A DNA stretch of 64,000 bases. It comes from Methylomonas fluvii. GTDB taxonomy: Bacteria; Pseudomonadota; Gammaproteobacteria; Methylococcales; Methylomonadaceae. The position numbers were made by a program, and so were the translations under genes. Positions 33,847 through 43,058 of this stretch are shown here, piece after piece; the first letter of the stretch is position 1; the number at the start of each line of letters is the position of its first letter. The stretch spans positions 1 to 64,000 of the forward strand of contig NZ_JACXST010000004.1 in NCBI RefSeq assembly GCF_014850975.1. The letters run 5' to 3'. The notes under the pieces were generated by a model. That model was not told the DNA's origin. It did not search any database and saw only the letters and a list, made by a program, of their open reading frames with translations.

Positions 33847-34113
33847 ATGAGCACAGTTTCAACACCCGTCCTTCAAGCAAGCATCAAACCGTACACCGGA
33901 TTGAGTTATAAGCCGCTACAATTAATGACAGAGAATACCCAAACCGGATTGCTCACATTCATGAACGCGGCCATTGATGAATTTGCGGCCGAGAATCCTA
34001 TCCGGGTTATCGCGATCCGCATCACGCAAACCATGATTTTTAGCGATAGAGTGAATTTAGTAACGCAAAACCAAACCTATTTACGGTTGACAAAAAATGG
34101 CTTGCATCTTTGA
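33847..34113 (+). CDS. Hypothetical protein, 88 residues
   Basis: A short frame from ATG 33847 within a longer open stretch. The product (TPVLQASIKPYTGLSYKPLQLM, FMNAAIDEFAAENPIRVIAIRITQTMIF) has a mixed alpha/beta look with no recognised family. There is no clear ribosome-binding site. A 20-base match to the TGTAGCGGCTT motif found elsewhere in the window lies inside it, complementary strand, at 33901-33920. It may be a real small gene or chance. Confidence 0.35.
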   Translation: MSTVSTPVLQASIKPYTGLSYKPLQLMTENTQTGLLTFMNAAIDEFAAENPIRVIAIRITQTMIFSDRVNLVTQNQTYLRLTKNGLHL

Positions 34114-34213
34114 AATAATTGCACTGAAAAACAGGCGTATAGTTATGCTATGTGAAAAACCCAAAACTTAACTCGTAGTAATCTAAATATGTAATTTTTA
34201 CATAATCGACTTT

Positions 34214-36004
34214 ATGACTGACAGCCCATCTATTTCTAAACACAATGCGATTGCAGCATGGGTGTTTGGCTCGCTTGATTTGTTGTTCTACATGGGGGTG
34301 TTTATCTTTTCCCCCTCTGAACTGCCGGACTATAAACACAAGCAATTGGCGATATTTTCGGCTTTGTTATGCGCTTTGTTCACTTTCTTCTTTGTCGGCA
34401 CGCTTACACTTACCCTTGAAATTAAAAGCAAATGGTCAAAGTTAGGCATACAAAGTGGAGGAGGAGCAGCGGCTTTTGTCTTGATCTTATGGTGGTGGAA
34501 CAATCCAGCGCTTGCCCCGGTACAAATCAAAGATCACCTCGCTGTGATTCATGCCAGTGTTCAAAATACCGAAGTCATTGCAGGCTCAATTAAAAATGAT
34601 ACGCAAACAATTGTTAGCTTATTACAAGATGAATTGCAGGTAAAAAACAATCAAATAGCCTTTTTGCAAACACAGCTACAAACACAGAAGCCTGAAATTA
34701 CCACCAAAGCCAAAGAGTTAGCAAAACAAATTCCCGACACTGCAGATAACTATGCGCTAGCACTTAAAGCAATCGCCCAAGAACGCTTCGATGAAGCTAT
34801 GCAATTACTGGATAAAGCAGAGATCGAAAAAGAATCTGAATTAGTCAATATTTACACTGCAAAGGGTGATACGAAATATTATCAAGGCTTATATACTAAA
34901 GCGGCTGAATGGTATAAAAAAGCCTATGCATTAAAACCAGATGACCCAGAAATATTAAATAGAACCGGTCAAATGCTCCAGTATGCTGGCAAATACGATC
35001 AAGCAGAACCGCTATTCCAACACGCTTTGGCTATTTGGGAAAAATCCTCGGGCAAAGACCATCCGGATATCGCCACCGGATTAAATAATTTAGCGGTGCT
35101 TTATTCTGTTCAAGGCCTGTATGCCAAAGCAGAGCCGCTGTATCAACGAAGTTTGGCGATTAACGAAAAAGCCTTAGGTAAAGACCATCGGGTAGTCGCC
35201 AATGCCTTATACAATTTAGCTGAGCTTTTTAGAAACCAAGGCAAATACGATCAAGCAGAGCCGCTGTATCAACGGAGTTTGGCGATCTTTGAAAAAGCCT
35301 TAGGTAAAGACCATCCGGATATTGCCCCAGGCCTAATTGGTTTAGCTGAGCTTTATCATGACCAAGGCAAGTACGATCAAGCAGAGCCGCTGTTACAACG
35401 CAGTTTGGCGATCTTTGAAAAAGCCTTGGGCAAAGACCATCCAGATGTCGCCATCGGCTTAAATAATTTAGGCAATCTATATTACAACCAACGCAAGTAC
35501 GATCAAGCAGAGCCGCTGTTACAACGCAGTTTGGCGATCTGGGAAAAAGCCCTGGGCAAAGACCATCCACATGTCGCCACCGGCTTATACAATTTAGCCC
35601 TGCTATATTACGACCAAGGCAAGTACGCTCAAGCCGAACTGCTGTGCCAACGCAGTTTGGCGATCAGGGAAAAAGCCTTGGGTAAAGACCATCGGAATGT
35701 CGCAAACAACTTAAATGTTTTAGCTGAACTTTATAGGAAACAAGACAAGTACGATCAAGCAGAGCCGCTATATCAACGGAGTTTGGCGATCTGGGAAAAA
35801 GCCCTGGGCAAAGACCATCCAGATGTCGCCATCGGCTTAAATGGTTTAGCTGAGCTTTATAGGGACCAAGGCAAGTACGCTCAAGCTGAATTAATGTATC
35901 AGCGCAGTTTGTTGATCTTTGAAAAGGCCTTGGGTAAAGATCATCCGATGACTAAAACCATAAGAAAAAATTTACATGCGTTACAGTCGCCCCAAAGGAC
36001 TTAA
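34214..36004 (+). CDS. Membrane-anchored TPR (kinesin-light-chain-like) protein
   Basis: A 596-residue protein. The N-terminus holds three hydrophobic helices (about residues 12-32, 46-70 and 78-96), then a coiled-coil stretch (TQTIVSLLQDELQVKNNQ...). From about residue 175 come tetratricopeptide repeats: two ordinary units, then about eight 42-residue units of pattern YDQAEPLYQRSLAI-EKALGKDHPDVA-GLNNLAELY. The DNA of the units is very similar (126-bp period), indicating recent tandem expansion. Such TPR_10/12 arrays bind peptides or proteins, and in bacteria they are common in signalling or defence-related proteins. The ligand is unknown. It stands alone on its strand. Confidence 0.85.
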   Translation: MTDSPSISKHNAIAAWVFGSLDLLFYMGVFIFSPSELPDYKHKQLAIFSALLCALFTFFFVGTLTLTLEIKSKWSKLGIQSGGGAAAFVLILWWWNNPALAPVQIKDHLAVIHASVQNTEVIAGSIKNDTQTIVSLLQDELQVKNNQIAFLQTQLQTQKPEITTKAKELAKQIPDTADNYALALKAIAQERFDEAMQLLDKAEIEKESELVNIYTAKGDTKYYQGLYTKAAEWYKKAYALKPDDPEILNRTGQMLQYAGKYDQAEPLFQHALAIWEKSSGKDHPDIATGLNNLAVLYSVQGLYAKAEPLYQRSLAINEKALGKDHRVVANALYNLAELFRNQGKYDQAEPLYQRSLAIFEKALGKDHPDIAPGLIGLAELYHDQGKYDQAEPLLQRSLAIFEKALGKDHPDVAIGLNNLGNLYYNQRKYDQAEPLLQRSLAIWEKALGKDHPHVATGLYNLALLYYDQGKYAQAELLCQRSLAIREKALGKDHRNVANNLNVLAELYRKQDKYDQAEPLYQRSLAIWEKALGKDHPDVAIGLNGLAELYRDQGKYAQAELMYQRSLLIFEKALGKDHPMTKTIRKNLHALQSPQRT

Positions 36005-36168
36005 TCACCTACAGCCGACTTTCGTTGCTGAAAACGTCTAATGGCCTTCTGAATTGCTTACGCTGAGTTTCTGGAACTGGTGTCGGTTGCAAATAATCTC
36101 GGTTTGAATGCCCGTCAGTTGCATTTAATTTAATCCCGGTCAAAAATTATGCTGATTGCTGGTTTATG

Positions 36169-36192
36169 GGTTTTTGATTGCAAGCCACTACA
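36169..36192. repeat. Solitary match to the terminal unit of the 502-bp mini-transposon
   Basis: On the minus strand it reads TGTAGTGGCTTGCAATCAAA, close to the right end of the element at 12829-13330 (TGTAACGGCTTGCAATTGAA). No further sub-repeats follow. It lies in the 267-base gene-free stretch 36005-36271, which otherwise holds nothing recognised. Confidence 0.45.
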
Positions 36193-36271
36193 GTTATGCT
36201 TTCGCTAATCGAAATGGGCTAATCCGCTCTTTTTAGAGGGGCGTTTGACTCTAAAATTTGTTAAGCGGAGC

Positions 36272-36595
36272 TTATTGTGGCGGTTCAACGCCAACATCCA
36301 GCAACCGCTTAGTAGCTATAGCCAATTGCTCCTCGGTAAATAACACACACCAAGGCTCCTGAAGCACGAGGTACTCGACACTGAGCTTTAATTGCTCACG
36401 CCCACGTAGGAATAACTCTGTGAAACCAGCTGAAGGATTGGTTGCTGCCAATAGCTGATCTGCAGCTGCTTTGCCACCATTTCCCTGAACCATCCTGAGA
36501 AAACGAGTGGCTCGATACGGTGGACTAAGACAGACTGCGGACTCGTATATGTGGAGCATAGCCGCATGGAACTGGTCTTCAAGATGTGATTGCAT
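36272..36595 (-). CDS. Hypothetical protein, 107 residues
   Basis: A complete small helical protein (MQSHLEDQFHAAMLHIYESA, PPYRATRFLRMVQGNGGKAAADQLL, GFTELFLRGREQLKLSVEYLVLQEPWCVLFTEEQLAIATKRL). It looks like a conserved family I have seen as an unnamed protein in many proteobacterial genomes, often in accessory regions. No catalytic motif is seen. No good partner lies on either side. Confidence 0.65.
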   Translation of the reverse strand: MQSHLEDQFHAAMLHIYESAVCLSPPYRATRFLRMVQGNGGKAAADQLLAATNPSAGFTELFLRGREQLKLSVEYLVLQEPWCVLFTEEQLAIATKRLLDVGVEPPQ

Positions 36596-36642
36596 TAATC
36601 ACTCCGCTTATCAAGTTGCTGGAAAGTTTCATACGCCGCAAG

Positions 36643-37299
36643 TTATTCATTTATATTATCAGATTGATTTCGGCAATCAGTATGCCAACGCAATAACTCA
36701 GCTTGCGCTTGTACTGCATTAATTGAAAATTTTGCTGAATTAGTTTGCGATTCATTATTATAGCCATTTCTAAACATGTTTCGGCTAACTTCTGATTCTC
36801 CAAAATGAATCATATAGTGTAGTATTTCCCCTGCATCTTGATAATAAAGCATGCAATCTTGCCATTTCGCAGGAAAAATATTTGGTAATCCTAGTGACTT
36901 TGGTAAATCATAATTTTTCAGAGTAGGAACTCTTGCACCTTTTGGTTTCTTACTTTTTTCCAAGGCAATTTTTGCCTTTGCCTCCGCTTTAGTGGCATCG
37001 ATTTTTCGGTGACAAGCGTACTCCCAGTCGAAGGCCTTTTGTTGCAAAGGTTGTATTATAGAGCGGTCACCCGTGCCTTGATTTACCATTGTTTGAAGCC
37101 TATTAGATTCACTCCAATATTTGCTACTGCATTCATCATGCGTATCTGGCATGGGGATTGATGAAAACCCAACATCATACACAATGTCTTTCTGCGAAGG
37201 GGATTGCTGAGGTTGAAAAAAGGCGTTGTTTCCGTTCTGTAAAGCGCAACCAGAAGAAACCAAACTGACCATAAGAAATTTCCTTAGGTTTTGTAACAT
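36643..37299 (-). CDS. Putative lipoprotein of unknown function
   Basis: A 218-residue product with a signal peptide and lipobox VSSGC (Cys about residue 18). The mature part is Gln/Asn-rich at first, then charged and helical (CHRKIDATKAEAKAKIALEKSKKPKG), with a C-terminal region rich in Cys/Trp/Tyr (WQDCMLYYQDAGEILHYMIHFGES). No family is recognised. Its start lies 12 bases after the stop of the zinc-ribbon gene, so they form a two-gene operon. Confidence 0.6.
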   Translation of the reverse strand: MLQNLRKFLMVSLVSSGCALQNGNNAFFQPQQSPSQKDIVYDVGFSSIPMPDTHDECSSKYWSESNRLQTMVNQGTGDRSIIQPLQQKAFDWEYACHRKIDATKAEAKAKIALEKSKKPKGARVPTLKNYDLPKSLGLPNIFPAKWQDCMLYYQDAGEILHYMIHFGESEVSRNMFRNGYNNESQTNSAKFSINAVQAQAELLRWHTDCRNQSDNINE

Positions 37300-37311
37300 A
37301 TGGTCGGCGGA

Positions 37312-37860
37312 TTATTCTTTATATTCAACTTCACCTTTTTCTGAGTTTGTTAACTCAAATCTTTGGGTCATGTATTCTTGATAATTATATGGTGATTTGA
37401 ATATGACAATTTTTTCTTGCAGGTCTGGTGAAATGATTTTAGTACCGGCTCGCCATTCTTCACAGCCAGCTTCCTTTACTTTTTCACTTCGGCTAATAAT
37501 ATTACCCCATAGGCCTTTAATTCTTTCATGGTCAGTTTTTGGATCGAGAATAACCTTAGTCGGACAAACTATAGCTTTGTCTGTCGTGTATAATGGTTTA
37601 GCTAAATCAAGATCTTTCCGTTCCTTCTTTGCCTGTTTGGCAGGCTCATTTGTTGCCGAACCACTTTGGTTATCTGATGGGTTATTGCTACTTGAGTAAA
37701 TAAAGAAACCGATTATCACCAAGAATATTAAAAAAACAGTGCCACAGCCGTCTAAACCCAAACAGCCTCCAGCATTTTTTTTCTCGCCGCAGTGAGGACA
37801 TACAGGGGCAGCGGAAGAAATTTGATTAGAACAGGTTTTGCATTTAATCAGCTTAGCCAT
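37312..37860 (-). CDS. Zinc-ribbon membrane protein of unknown function
   Basis: A 182-residue product from ATG 37860 (the frame extends to 37983 without a better start). The N-terminus is a zinc ribbon (CKTCSNQISSAAPVCPHCGEK), followed by a Gly-rich turn and one membrane helix (VFLIFLVIIGFFIYSS). The C-terminal ~120 residues are soluble and charged with two Cys. Double-zinc-ribbon/TM proteins of this layout are common, with unknown roles. It forms an operon with the lipoprotein gene after it. Confidence 0.65.
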   Translation of the reverse strand: MAKLIKCKTCSNQISSAAPVCPHCGEKKNAGGCLGLDGCGTVFLIFLVIIGFFIYSSSNNPSDNQSGSATNEPAKQAKKERKDLDLAKPLYTTDKAIVCPTKVILDPKTDHERIKGLWGNIISRSEKVKEAGCEEWRAGTKIISPDLQEKIVIFKSPYNYQEYMTQRFELTNSEKGEVEYKE

Positions 37861-37956
37861 GTGAAAAAACAAATCCCACAAAAATCTGATTATGATAGCA
37901 GCTAATGATTTTGTTGTCGCGAAAGGCCAAGACTCACAGCAAAGCCAAGGTTGGTG

Positions 37957-38006
37957 CCCGACCCGTTGCTGTCTATCGTTCAATCTGATTCAATGATGTC
38001 TATTTG
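37957..38006. repeat. Diverged repeat left of the Argonaute module
   Basis: CCGACCCGTTGC...GATTCAATGA...ATTTGA at this place matches 51865-51914 (CCGACCCGTTGC...GATTCAATGA...ATTGGA) in the same orientation with about 70 percent identity. The two copies bracket the Argonaute/nuclease module and its transposon. Confidence 0.5.
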
Positions 38007-38071
38007 AATGCTCCCAGTCATAGCTGCCTATCGCCGATGAATTACAGAAAAGAAAATCAAAGGATTGAGTT

Positions 38072-38641
38072 TTGCCAGTATTCCTAAACGCATTCCCGCT
38101 AAAAATACCCGAAGTGGAGCTTGAAGCTCGCCAAGTCCCCTATGAAAAGGAAACGCTGGATGTCCTTCGCGCGAAGCACGGATCGACGCATTCATTCCGC
38201 CGTCAGGGCGACAAGATCCTGATCTTCTCGGGGAACAGCACATTCCCTTCATCTGGCGCACCAAACACAATCGTGCTCAAGGATAACCTTGGCATCTTCT
38301 GCTCGTTGGTCAAGGACGGACTGACACGACATCTCGCCGGACTAGGTCGCAATCCCTCGGGTTTCAATCCCATTGAGCTGGTAAGCGCCAAACCGGAAGA
38401 CAATCTACTGATTCCGATTCTTGGAACTGAGTACCCGTTTAAGGTTTGCGCCAAATATACAATCAACACCCGCACTGTTCAAAACCATCCGACCCTCATC
38501 ATTGATTGCACAACTCGCCGGGTAGCTAAAGAAAATGGACTGTTCTTCCTTAACGCTGGCTTCGACCTGATGGGCCGCTACGTTGTTACCCAGCAGGAGG
38601 ACGGCTACAGAAAACTTCTGGGCTCAGTAAGCGCCTGTAAC
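38072..38641 (+). pseudogene. Prokaryotic Argonaute gene, 5' part (interrupted by transposon)
   Basis: This is the first 190 codons of a long prokaryotic Argonaute, from TTG 38072 with AAGGA eight bases upstream. The segment (N-terminal and linker region: FPLKIPEVELEARQVPYEKETL, STFPSSGAPNTIVLKDNLGIF, LTRHLAGLGRNPSGFNPIELV) ends at Asn codon 38639-38641, after which the frame runs into the transposon end and stops at 38653. The other part resumes at 48622 in the same frame. Joined, the gene is 730 codons. On its own this part encodes no PIWI or MID domain and cannot be functional. Confidence 0.85.
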
Positions 38642-38734
38642 GGGTGCATTTAAACAAACGACACCAAAGTCCCACAGGATTTTTTTCAACGCCATAGCTG
38701 GCGTGGCTTTGAACCGATTTAGAGCTTCCCAATT

Positions 38735-41700
38735 TTAGTCCGGTTTTAAGTCAGGATTTTTGGGAACTGCCAAGCCCATCGAATCGACCATTCGCTCATC
38801 CGAGAAATCGAACTCCCCGTGCAGGTTGAAATGCTTCCAGGTGGCGACCGAGCCGTTACGAATCGCTTCGATCAATTCCGCCCGGCGCTTCTCGTTTTTC
38901 TCCGTAGCAAGCTCCTGTGAGAGATAGAGGTAATTCCAGCACACGGCAGCATTCTTGATCAGCCGCCGGCAAGCTTCGGCAATCTCCTGGTCTTCCTTTT
39001 CGCTTTGCATGAACTCCGAACTATGACCAAAAGAGACCGCCTTGGAAAATTTGTTCGAACTCTCGACCTTGTTGAGCTGTTTCTCGATTGCCTGCCTGAA
39101 TTCAAGAATGTCACAGTATTTCAAAATGAAGAGCGACTTCGGAATTTTACCGAATTCCTTCAAGGCCCGGTATAGCGGGTGCTGCTTGGAATAGGAATTC
39201 AGGCGCTTGAAAAGCTGTGAGGCAGTTGCGATCTTCAATCGGATGGTTGCGATAAAGCGCAGAACATCATCCCATTGGTCCTCAAACTGGTTTTCTCGGA
39301 TATAGTGGTCTGGCAGTAACAAGTATCCTTGTTCCTCGTAATGTTTACGGTGCTTAAAAGCATAGAGTTGCTGCCGACCAACGCCCTTGATTCTCGGAGC
39401 AAACTCAAAACCCAAGAGATAGGTTGACGCAAATATGACTTCTGAGTAGCCGTGCGTATCGGTCGAATGTATGTCGCTCTTGATGACATCGTTGTGCATC
39501 AGGCCATCGATCACGTAGTGGGCCTCACGTTCGGCGGAGCTGATCACCATGGAATGCCACATTAGACCGCGCATGTCGATAAACGTCACCGCGCTAGCAC
39601 CCTTGTCTTTGCCTAAATATTTGAAAGAGTAATTGGCGTTAAGGGAATCCACGGCCACATCAATTTTCTGCCCATCGCTGGAGGTGTGCAGCAAATCGGA
39701 CTGATTACGGTAGATGTTCGGCAAGTTCATCCGGTCGGTCAATCGCAGGATTCGATCATTGGCGCCCTGGACGTTCTGTAGCGAGAAGTACCAGTTGACC
39801 GCATTGTCCAACTCGCCATCATCGATCTGCTTGGAAATTTGCGCCAGTTTACGATGGCCAATATCACAGCCATAGCCGATAATGCCGGCAAAGAGAATTT
39901 TCTTGGGTGGTCTGGCTCGTTGATATTTGATCTGCCAATGCTCAAATTCGTCGAGAAAATTTGTGGCATGATCCACTGTCGCCAACATTTCAAGCATGGA
40001 AATATATTTCCGTTCCGGGAAGAAGGTTCCAAGAGACAAGCATTCCACCTCTTCCTGTTTCGGGGTGCTCACATGGAAGCTGCCATCAGGTCGTATTGTC
40101 AGGTAAGGATTTTTGCCATCTATCAAGTTCTGGTTGGTTTCCTTATACCGGGCATCAAGCTCTTTTTCCAAAGCTTTTAAGGTGGCCTTGCAGTCGGCAA
40201 AGCCTTCGAGCCGAGCGCGTTGCAGATATTCGGCACGGTTCACTTCCCAATCCGCCTTCTGGATCATGTATTCATCGAGAGAGCGGAATTTTTCAGAGTG
40301 CAGCAGATTCAACGCACCGGACTTGATGGCTTCTGCGACCTCGACAAAGAACAACGCCTTGTACAACGATACGCGAAATTTGCCATCGGTAGAGGTCAGT
40401 GCCACGCGCTGATCCTCGACCAGAAAGTCCACGGGAGCGCTCTTGTCTACATTGCCGTCCTTTTGCTGGTAATGGCATAATGCAGTCCACAATGCTGGCT
40501 TGCTACAGTTCGGCGCAAACTGCACCTGGCGCACAATGTCAGCAACGCGGTGTTGCAATTTGAGTGAACGTGTTTCCAATAACGCAAAGTAGTCTTGGCC
40601 CTGCTGAATCTTTACCGCAGATTGCTTGAACTCGTCGATTTGCTGTTCGACCTGTGCTGGCTTGGTCGGTTTATCATTCAGCACGCCGTCGATTAAAACA
40701 ACTTTCTGACTGTCGTTTAGTTTCGCATCGGCGACGATAGTTCTGATTGCTGATAGTGTCGCTTGGACATTTTGCCGAAATTGCTCAACTAGTGTGGCGA
40801 AGGACTGGTTACGCTGATCGCGTTCTCGGAAATAGACCTCCTTTTGTTCTTTCTCTGCGGCATTGACCGCCGCTTGCACCGCGCTTAACAGGGTATCAAT
40901 CAAAAGATCGTTCAGCTTGAAGGTCTGATACACAATAAAGGCAATCAGGTGCAGGAAGCGGTCTTCGTCTGCTCGGCGCGAAACCTGGGGAATCTGGGCC
41001 TTGATGACCGAATAGGCGTAGTAGCGGATGCTTTCGTAGCTCAAGTTGAGACGCTGCACTACCGGCATGAGATCAAGATACAGTGTCTGCACGGTATCCA
41101 GATCCACCAAATTGGCTCTAATTTTCGCTGGCCGGGTCGATTGGTTGGGTTTTTTCAGCAAGGTGAGGCGGTAACGCCAACCCTCTTCAGTGCTGTTACT
41201 GGGTTCTTTTTCCAGCAAAGTGTCGAGATTGGTACGTTGATTTTCTGTGAGGCAGGTCTCGATGATTTTGTTGAGGGTGCGTTGGTGGTTGTTTAGAGCT
41301 GCTACGATCAGGTCGGCCAGCGCATTGTAGCTGGGGATCGCAATTTTCTTAACGGTCAGCACCTGAATGATTTCCAGTAGAACCAGCTTGGGCCGGAACT
41401 GGACACGGATCAGTGCGGCTATCTCATTAGTAATGATGGTCTTCGCTGCTTCGTCGAACGGGCAATAACCGAAGTAGCTTAGGATCGCTCGCTGATGACG
41501 GGCATAGGTTTCCTTGCTATAAGACTTGATGAAAACCTCAGATGGATCAACGCCGATTTGACGGGCGACATACTCAATATCTGTCTGGTGGAACTGTCGG
41601 GCAAAGAATTTGCGCCGCGCCTTGAAGTAGCCTGCCACTACTAGAAAACAGACTTTATTAATAGGTGTCCTCAAGTTCACCATTGAATCTTCTAGCAACA

Positions 41701-41800
41701 AAGGCAAGGAGAAAAACCGTTTGCGTTCAGCGCTGTTGAACACCGGTGGAGATTCGAATGCTTCCTCCTCCAGGGTGTTGAAAATTTTCATTCTTGCCAT
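38735..41800 (-). CDS. tnpA: Tn3-family transposase (DUF4158 subgroup)
   Basis: A 1021-residue transposase. The N-terminal DUF4158 region reads RKRFFSLPLLLEDSMVNLRTPINKVCFLVVAGYFKARRKFFARQF. The C-terminal DDE catalytic domain includes LFAGIIGYGCDIGHRKLAQIS, SSDGQKIDVAVDSLNANYSFKY, the conserved SDIHSTDTHGYSEVIFASTYLLGFEFAPRIKG (about 775-805) and the final YWNYLYLSQ-like segment. Length and motifs are complete, so it may be active. It ends 51 bases inside the left inverted repeat and is divergent from the resolvase. Confidence 0.95.
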   Translation of the reverse strand: MARMKIFNTLEEEAFESPPVFNSAERKRFFSLPLLLEDSMVNLRTPINKVCFLVVAGYFKARRKFFARQFHQTDIEYVARQIGVDPSEVFIKSYSKETYARHQRAILSYFGYCPFDEAAKTIITNEIAALIRVQFRPKLVLLEIIQVLTVKKIAIPSYNALADLIVAALNNHQRTLNKIIETCLTENQRTNLDTLLEKEPSNSTEEGWRYRLTLLKKPNQSTRPAKIRANLVDLDTVQTLYLDLMPVVQRLNLSYESIRYYAYSVIKAQIPQVSRRADEDRFLHLIAFIVYQTFKLNDLLIDTLLSAVQAAVNAAEKEQKEVYFRERDQRNQSFATLVEQFRQNVQATLSAIRTIVADAKLNDSQKVVLIDGVLNDKPTKPAQVEQQIDEFKQSAVKIQQGQDYFALLETRSLKLQHRVADIVRQVQFAPNCSKPALWTALCHYQQKDGNVDKSAPVDFLVEDQRVALTSTDGKFRVSLYKALFFVEVAEAIKSGALNLLHSEKFRSLDEYMIQKADWEVNRAEYLQRARLEGFADCKATLKALEKELDARYKETNQNLIDGKNPYLTIRPDGSFHVSTPKQEEVECLSLGTFFPERKYISMLEMLATVDHATNFLDEFEHWQIKYQRARPPKKILFAGIIGYGCDIGHRKLAQISKQIDDGELDNAVNWYFSLQNVQGANDRILRLTDRMNLPNIYRNQSDLLHTSSDGQKIDVAVDSLNANYSFKYLGKDKGASAVTFIDMRGLMWHSMVISSAEREAHYVIDGLMHNDVIKSDIHSTDTHGYSEVIFASTYLLGFEFAPRIKGVGRQQLYAFKHRKHYEEQGYLLLPDHYIRENQFEDQWDDVLRFIATIRLKIATASQLFKRLNSYSKQHPLYRALKEFGKIPKSLFILKYCDILEFRQAIEKQLNKVESSNKFSKAVSFGHSSEFMQSEKEDQEIAEACRRLIKNAAVCWNYLYLSQELATEKNEKRRAELIEAIRNGSVATWKHFNLHGEFDFSDERMVDSMGLAVPKNPDLKPD

Positions 41801-41955
41801 GGGGCGAGCTCACTAGATGAAAAATGTACAGAAATTCTTTATACTTTAAACGATCATATATACGATAAGAATAATTAGATGAAAATGCTTGATATTTCTA
41901 TCTATATCCTTCTCTTATAAGTTGAAATTTACAGTATTCATCGAATGGCGTAACC
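41801..41955. other. Divergent tnpA/tnpR control and probable res region
   Basis: An AT-rich 155-base gap between the divergent transposase and resolvase genes, the normal location of res in Tn3-family elements. Short inverted segments (CATATATACG, TATCTATATCC) are visible, but the three res subsites could not be assigned by eye. Confidence 0.5.
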
Positions 41956-42588
41956 ATGGCGATTAAAGTGGCTCCTGCAACGCGTAAAACAGTCGCTTAT
42001 CTGCGAGTTTCGACACTCGACCAGGATCTTGAGAAGAATAAGTCGGATATTCTGCACTTTGCCAACCATCACGATTTGGGTAAGGTGAATTTCGTCGAGG
42101 AAATTGCTTCTGGACGAAAGCCCTGGCGGGAACGTCAAATCGCACAGGTGTTAGAAGAATTGCAGAGCGGTGATGCCATAATTGTGGCTGAACTTTCGAG
42201 ATTGGGCCGCAGCATGCTGGAATGCATGGAAATTCTGGCTCTCGCTACCCGCAAAGGTATCCGGGTCTATTCGGTGAAGGGAAGTTGGCAACTGGACGAC
42301 AGCATCCAGAGTAAGATCATTGCACTGGCTTTTTCAATGGCGGCAGAGATTGAACGCGATCTGATTTCGCAACGAACTAAGGAAGCACTACGCTTCAAAA
42401 AAGCACAAGGTCTCACGCTCGGTCGTCCCAAAGGGCCTGGCAAAAGCAAGTTAGATACATTCCGACCGGAAATCGAGAGTCTACTGGCGAATGGTTCTAC
42501 ACAGAGATTCATCGCGCAGCGTTACCACACCACAGAAGCAAATCTCCACAACTGGCTCAAGAAAAATGGGCTGAAGGTTATCAAATGA
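41956..42588 (+). CDS. tnpR: Serine resolvase of the Tn3-family element
   Basis: A 210-residue serine recombinase: TVAYLRVSTLDQDLEKNKSD with the catalytic Ser near residue 19, IIVAELSRLGRSMLECMEILA, SKIIALAFSMAAEIERDLISQRTKEAL and a C-terminal helix-turn-helix (RFIAQRYHTTEANLHNWLKKNGL). It should resolve cointegrates at res in the preceding gap. It is not closely similar to the resolvase at 29293-29913, so the two are independent acquisitions. Confidence 0.93.
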   Translation: MAIKVAPATRKTVAYLRVSTLDQDLEKNKSDILHFANHHDLGKVNFVEEIASGRKPWRERQIAQVLEELQSGDAIIVAELSRLGRSMLECMEILALATRKGIRVYSVKGSWQLDDSIQSKIIALAFSMAAEIERDLISQRTKEALRFKKAQGLTLGRPKGPGKSKLDTFRPEIESLLANGSTQRFIAQRYHTTEANLHNWLKKNGLKVIK

Positions 42589-43058
42589 ACCCCATTGTTT
42601 AATCACTCAGAAATAGGGAATATCAAGATTGAGTGAGCCAAGAAGCTGCTGGAAAAATGACGTACAGCTACGTAATGTTGCCAAAAACCCGAGAGTGTCC
42701 GTGCCGACACTCTATGGCTGGTTCCGACGTCAATACTTCCCTATCCAGAAGCGCTCATCTTCATCCAGTAATGGTTTCTAAGTTTGTTGGGCTAACTGAA
42801 ATGCTGATCCAATCAGGCCGAGTGTAGATTCGGTCACAAAAAACAGTTATTAGCCTCTGTCCCCATTCATGCGTTAGGTTTTTTACGGCTATGCTGAGCG
42901 GACTATAAATAGTTGGGACTGGATATTCTGCTTCCTAAAACGGCTCAGATACAAGGCTGTTGTCTGAATTCGGCCGGACACCCGGCAGAAAGCTGTGGGT
43001 GGTAAGCGCTATTGGTGATCGCTTGACACAAAATTGTTGGAAATATTTTTGGATAAAT
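42589..43058. other. Gene-free junction between transposon core and RHS cargo
   Basis: No intact gene is seen. Around 42640-42750 one frame reads RVSVPTLYGWFRRQ, resembling a transposase or KfrB-like helix-turn-helix, but it is broken by stops within a few dozen codons, so it is likely a decayed fragment. The right end holds the RHS leader with GGATAAAT before ATG 43059. Confidence 0.35.

Noticed and set aside
34980-35960. Regularly spaced repeats that could suggest a CRISPR array
   Set aside because: The 126-bp period lies wholly in one coding frame and encodes TPR units; there are no short identical repeats with unique spacers and no cas genes.
37598-37609. KorA-operator-like GTTTAGCTAAAT
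   Set aside because: It is an 11/12 match inside the coding sequence of the zinc-ribbon gene, not in a promoter position, and not a perfect palindrome.
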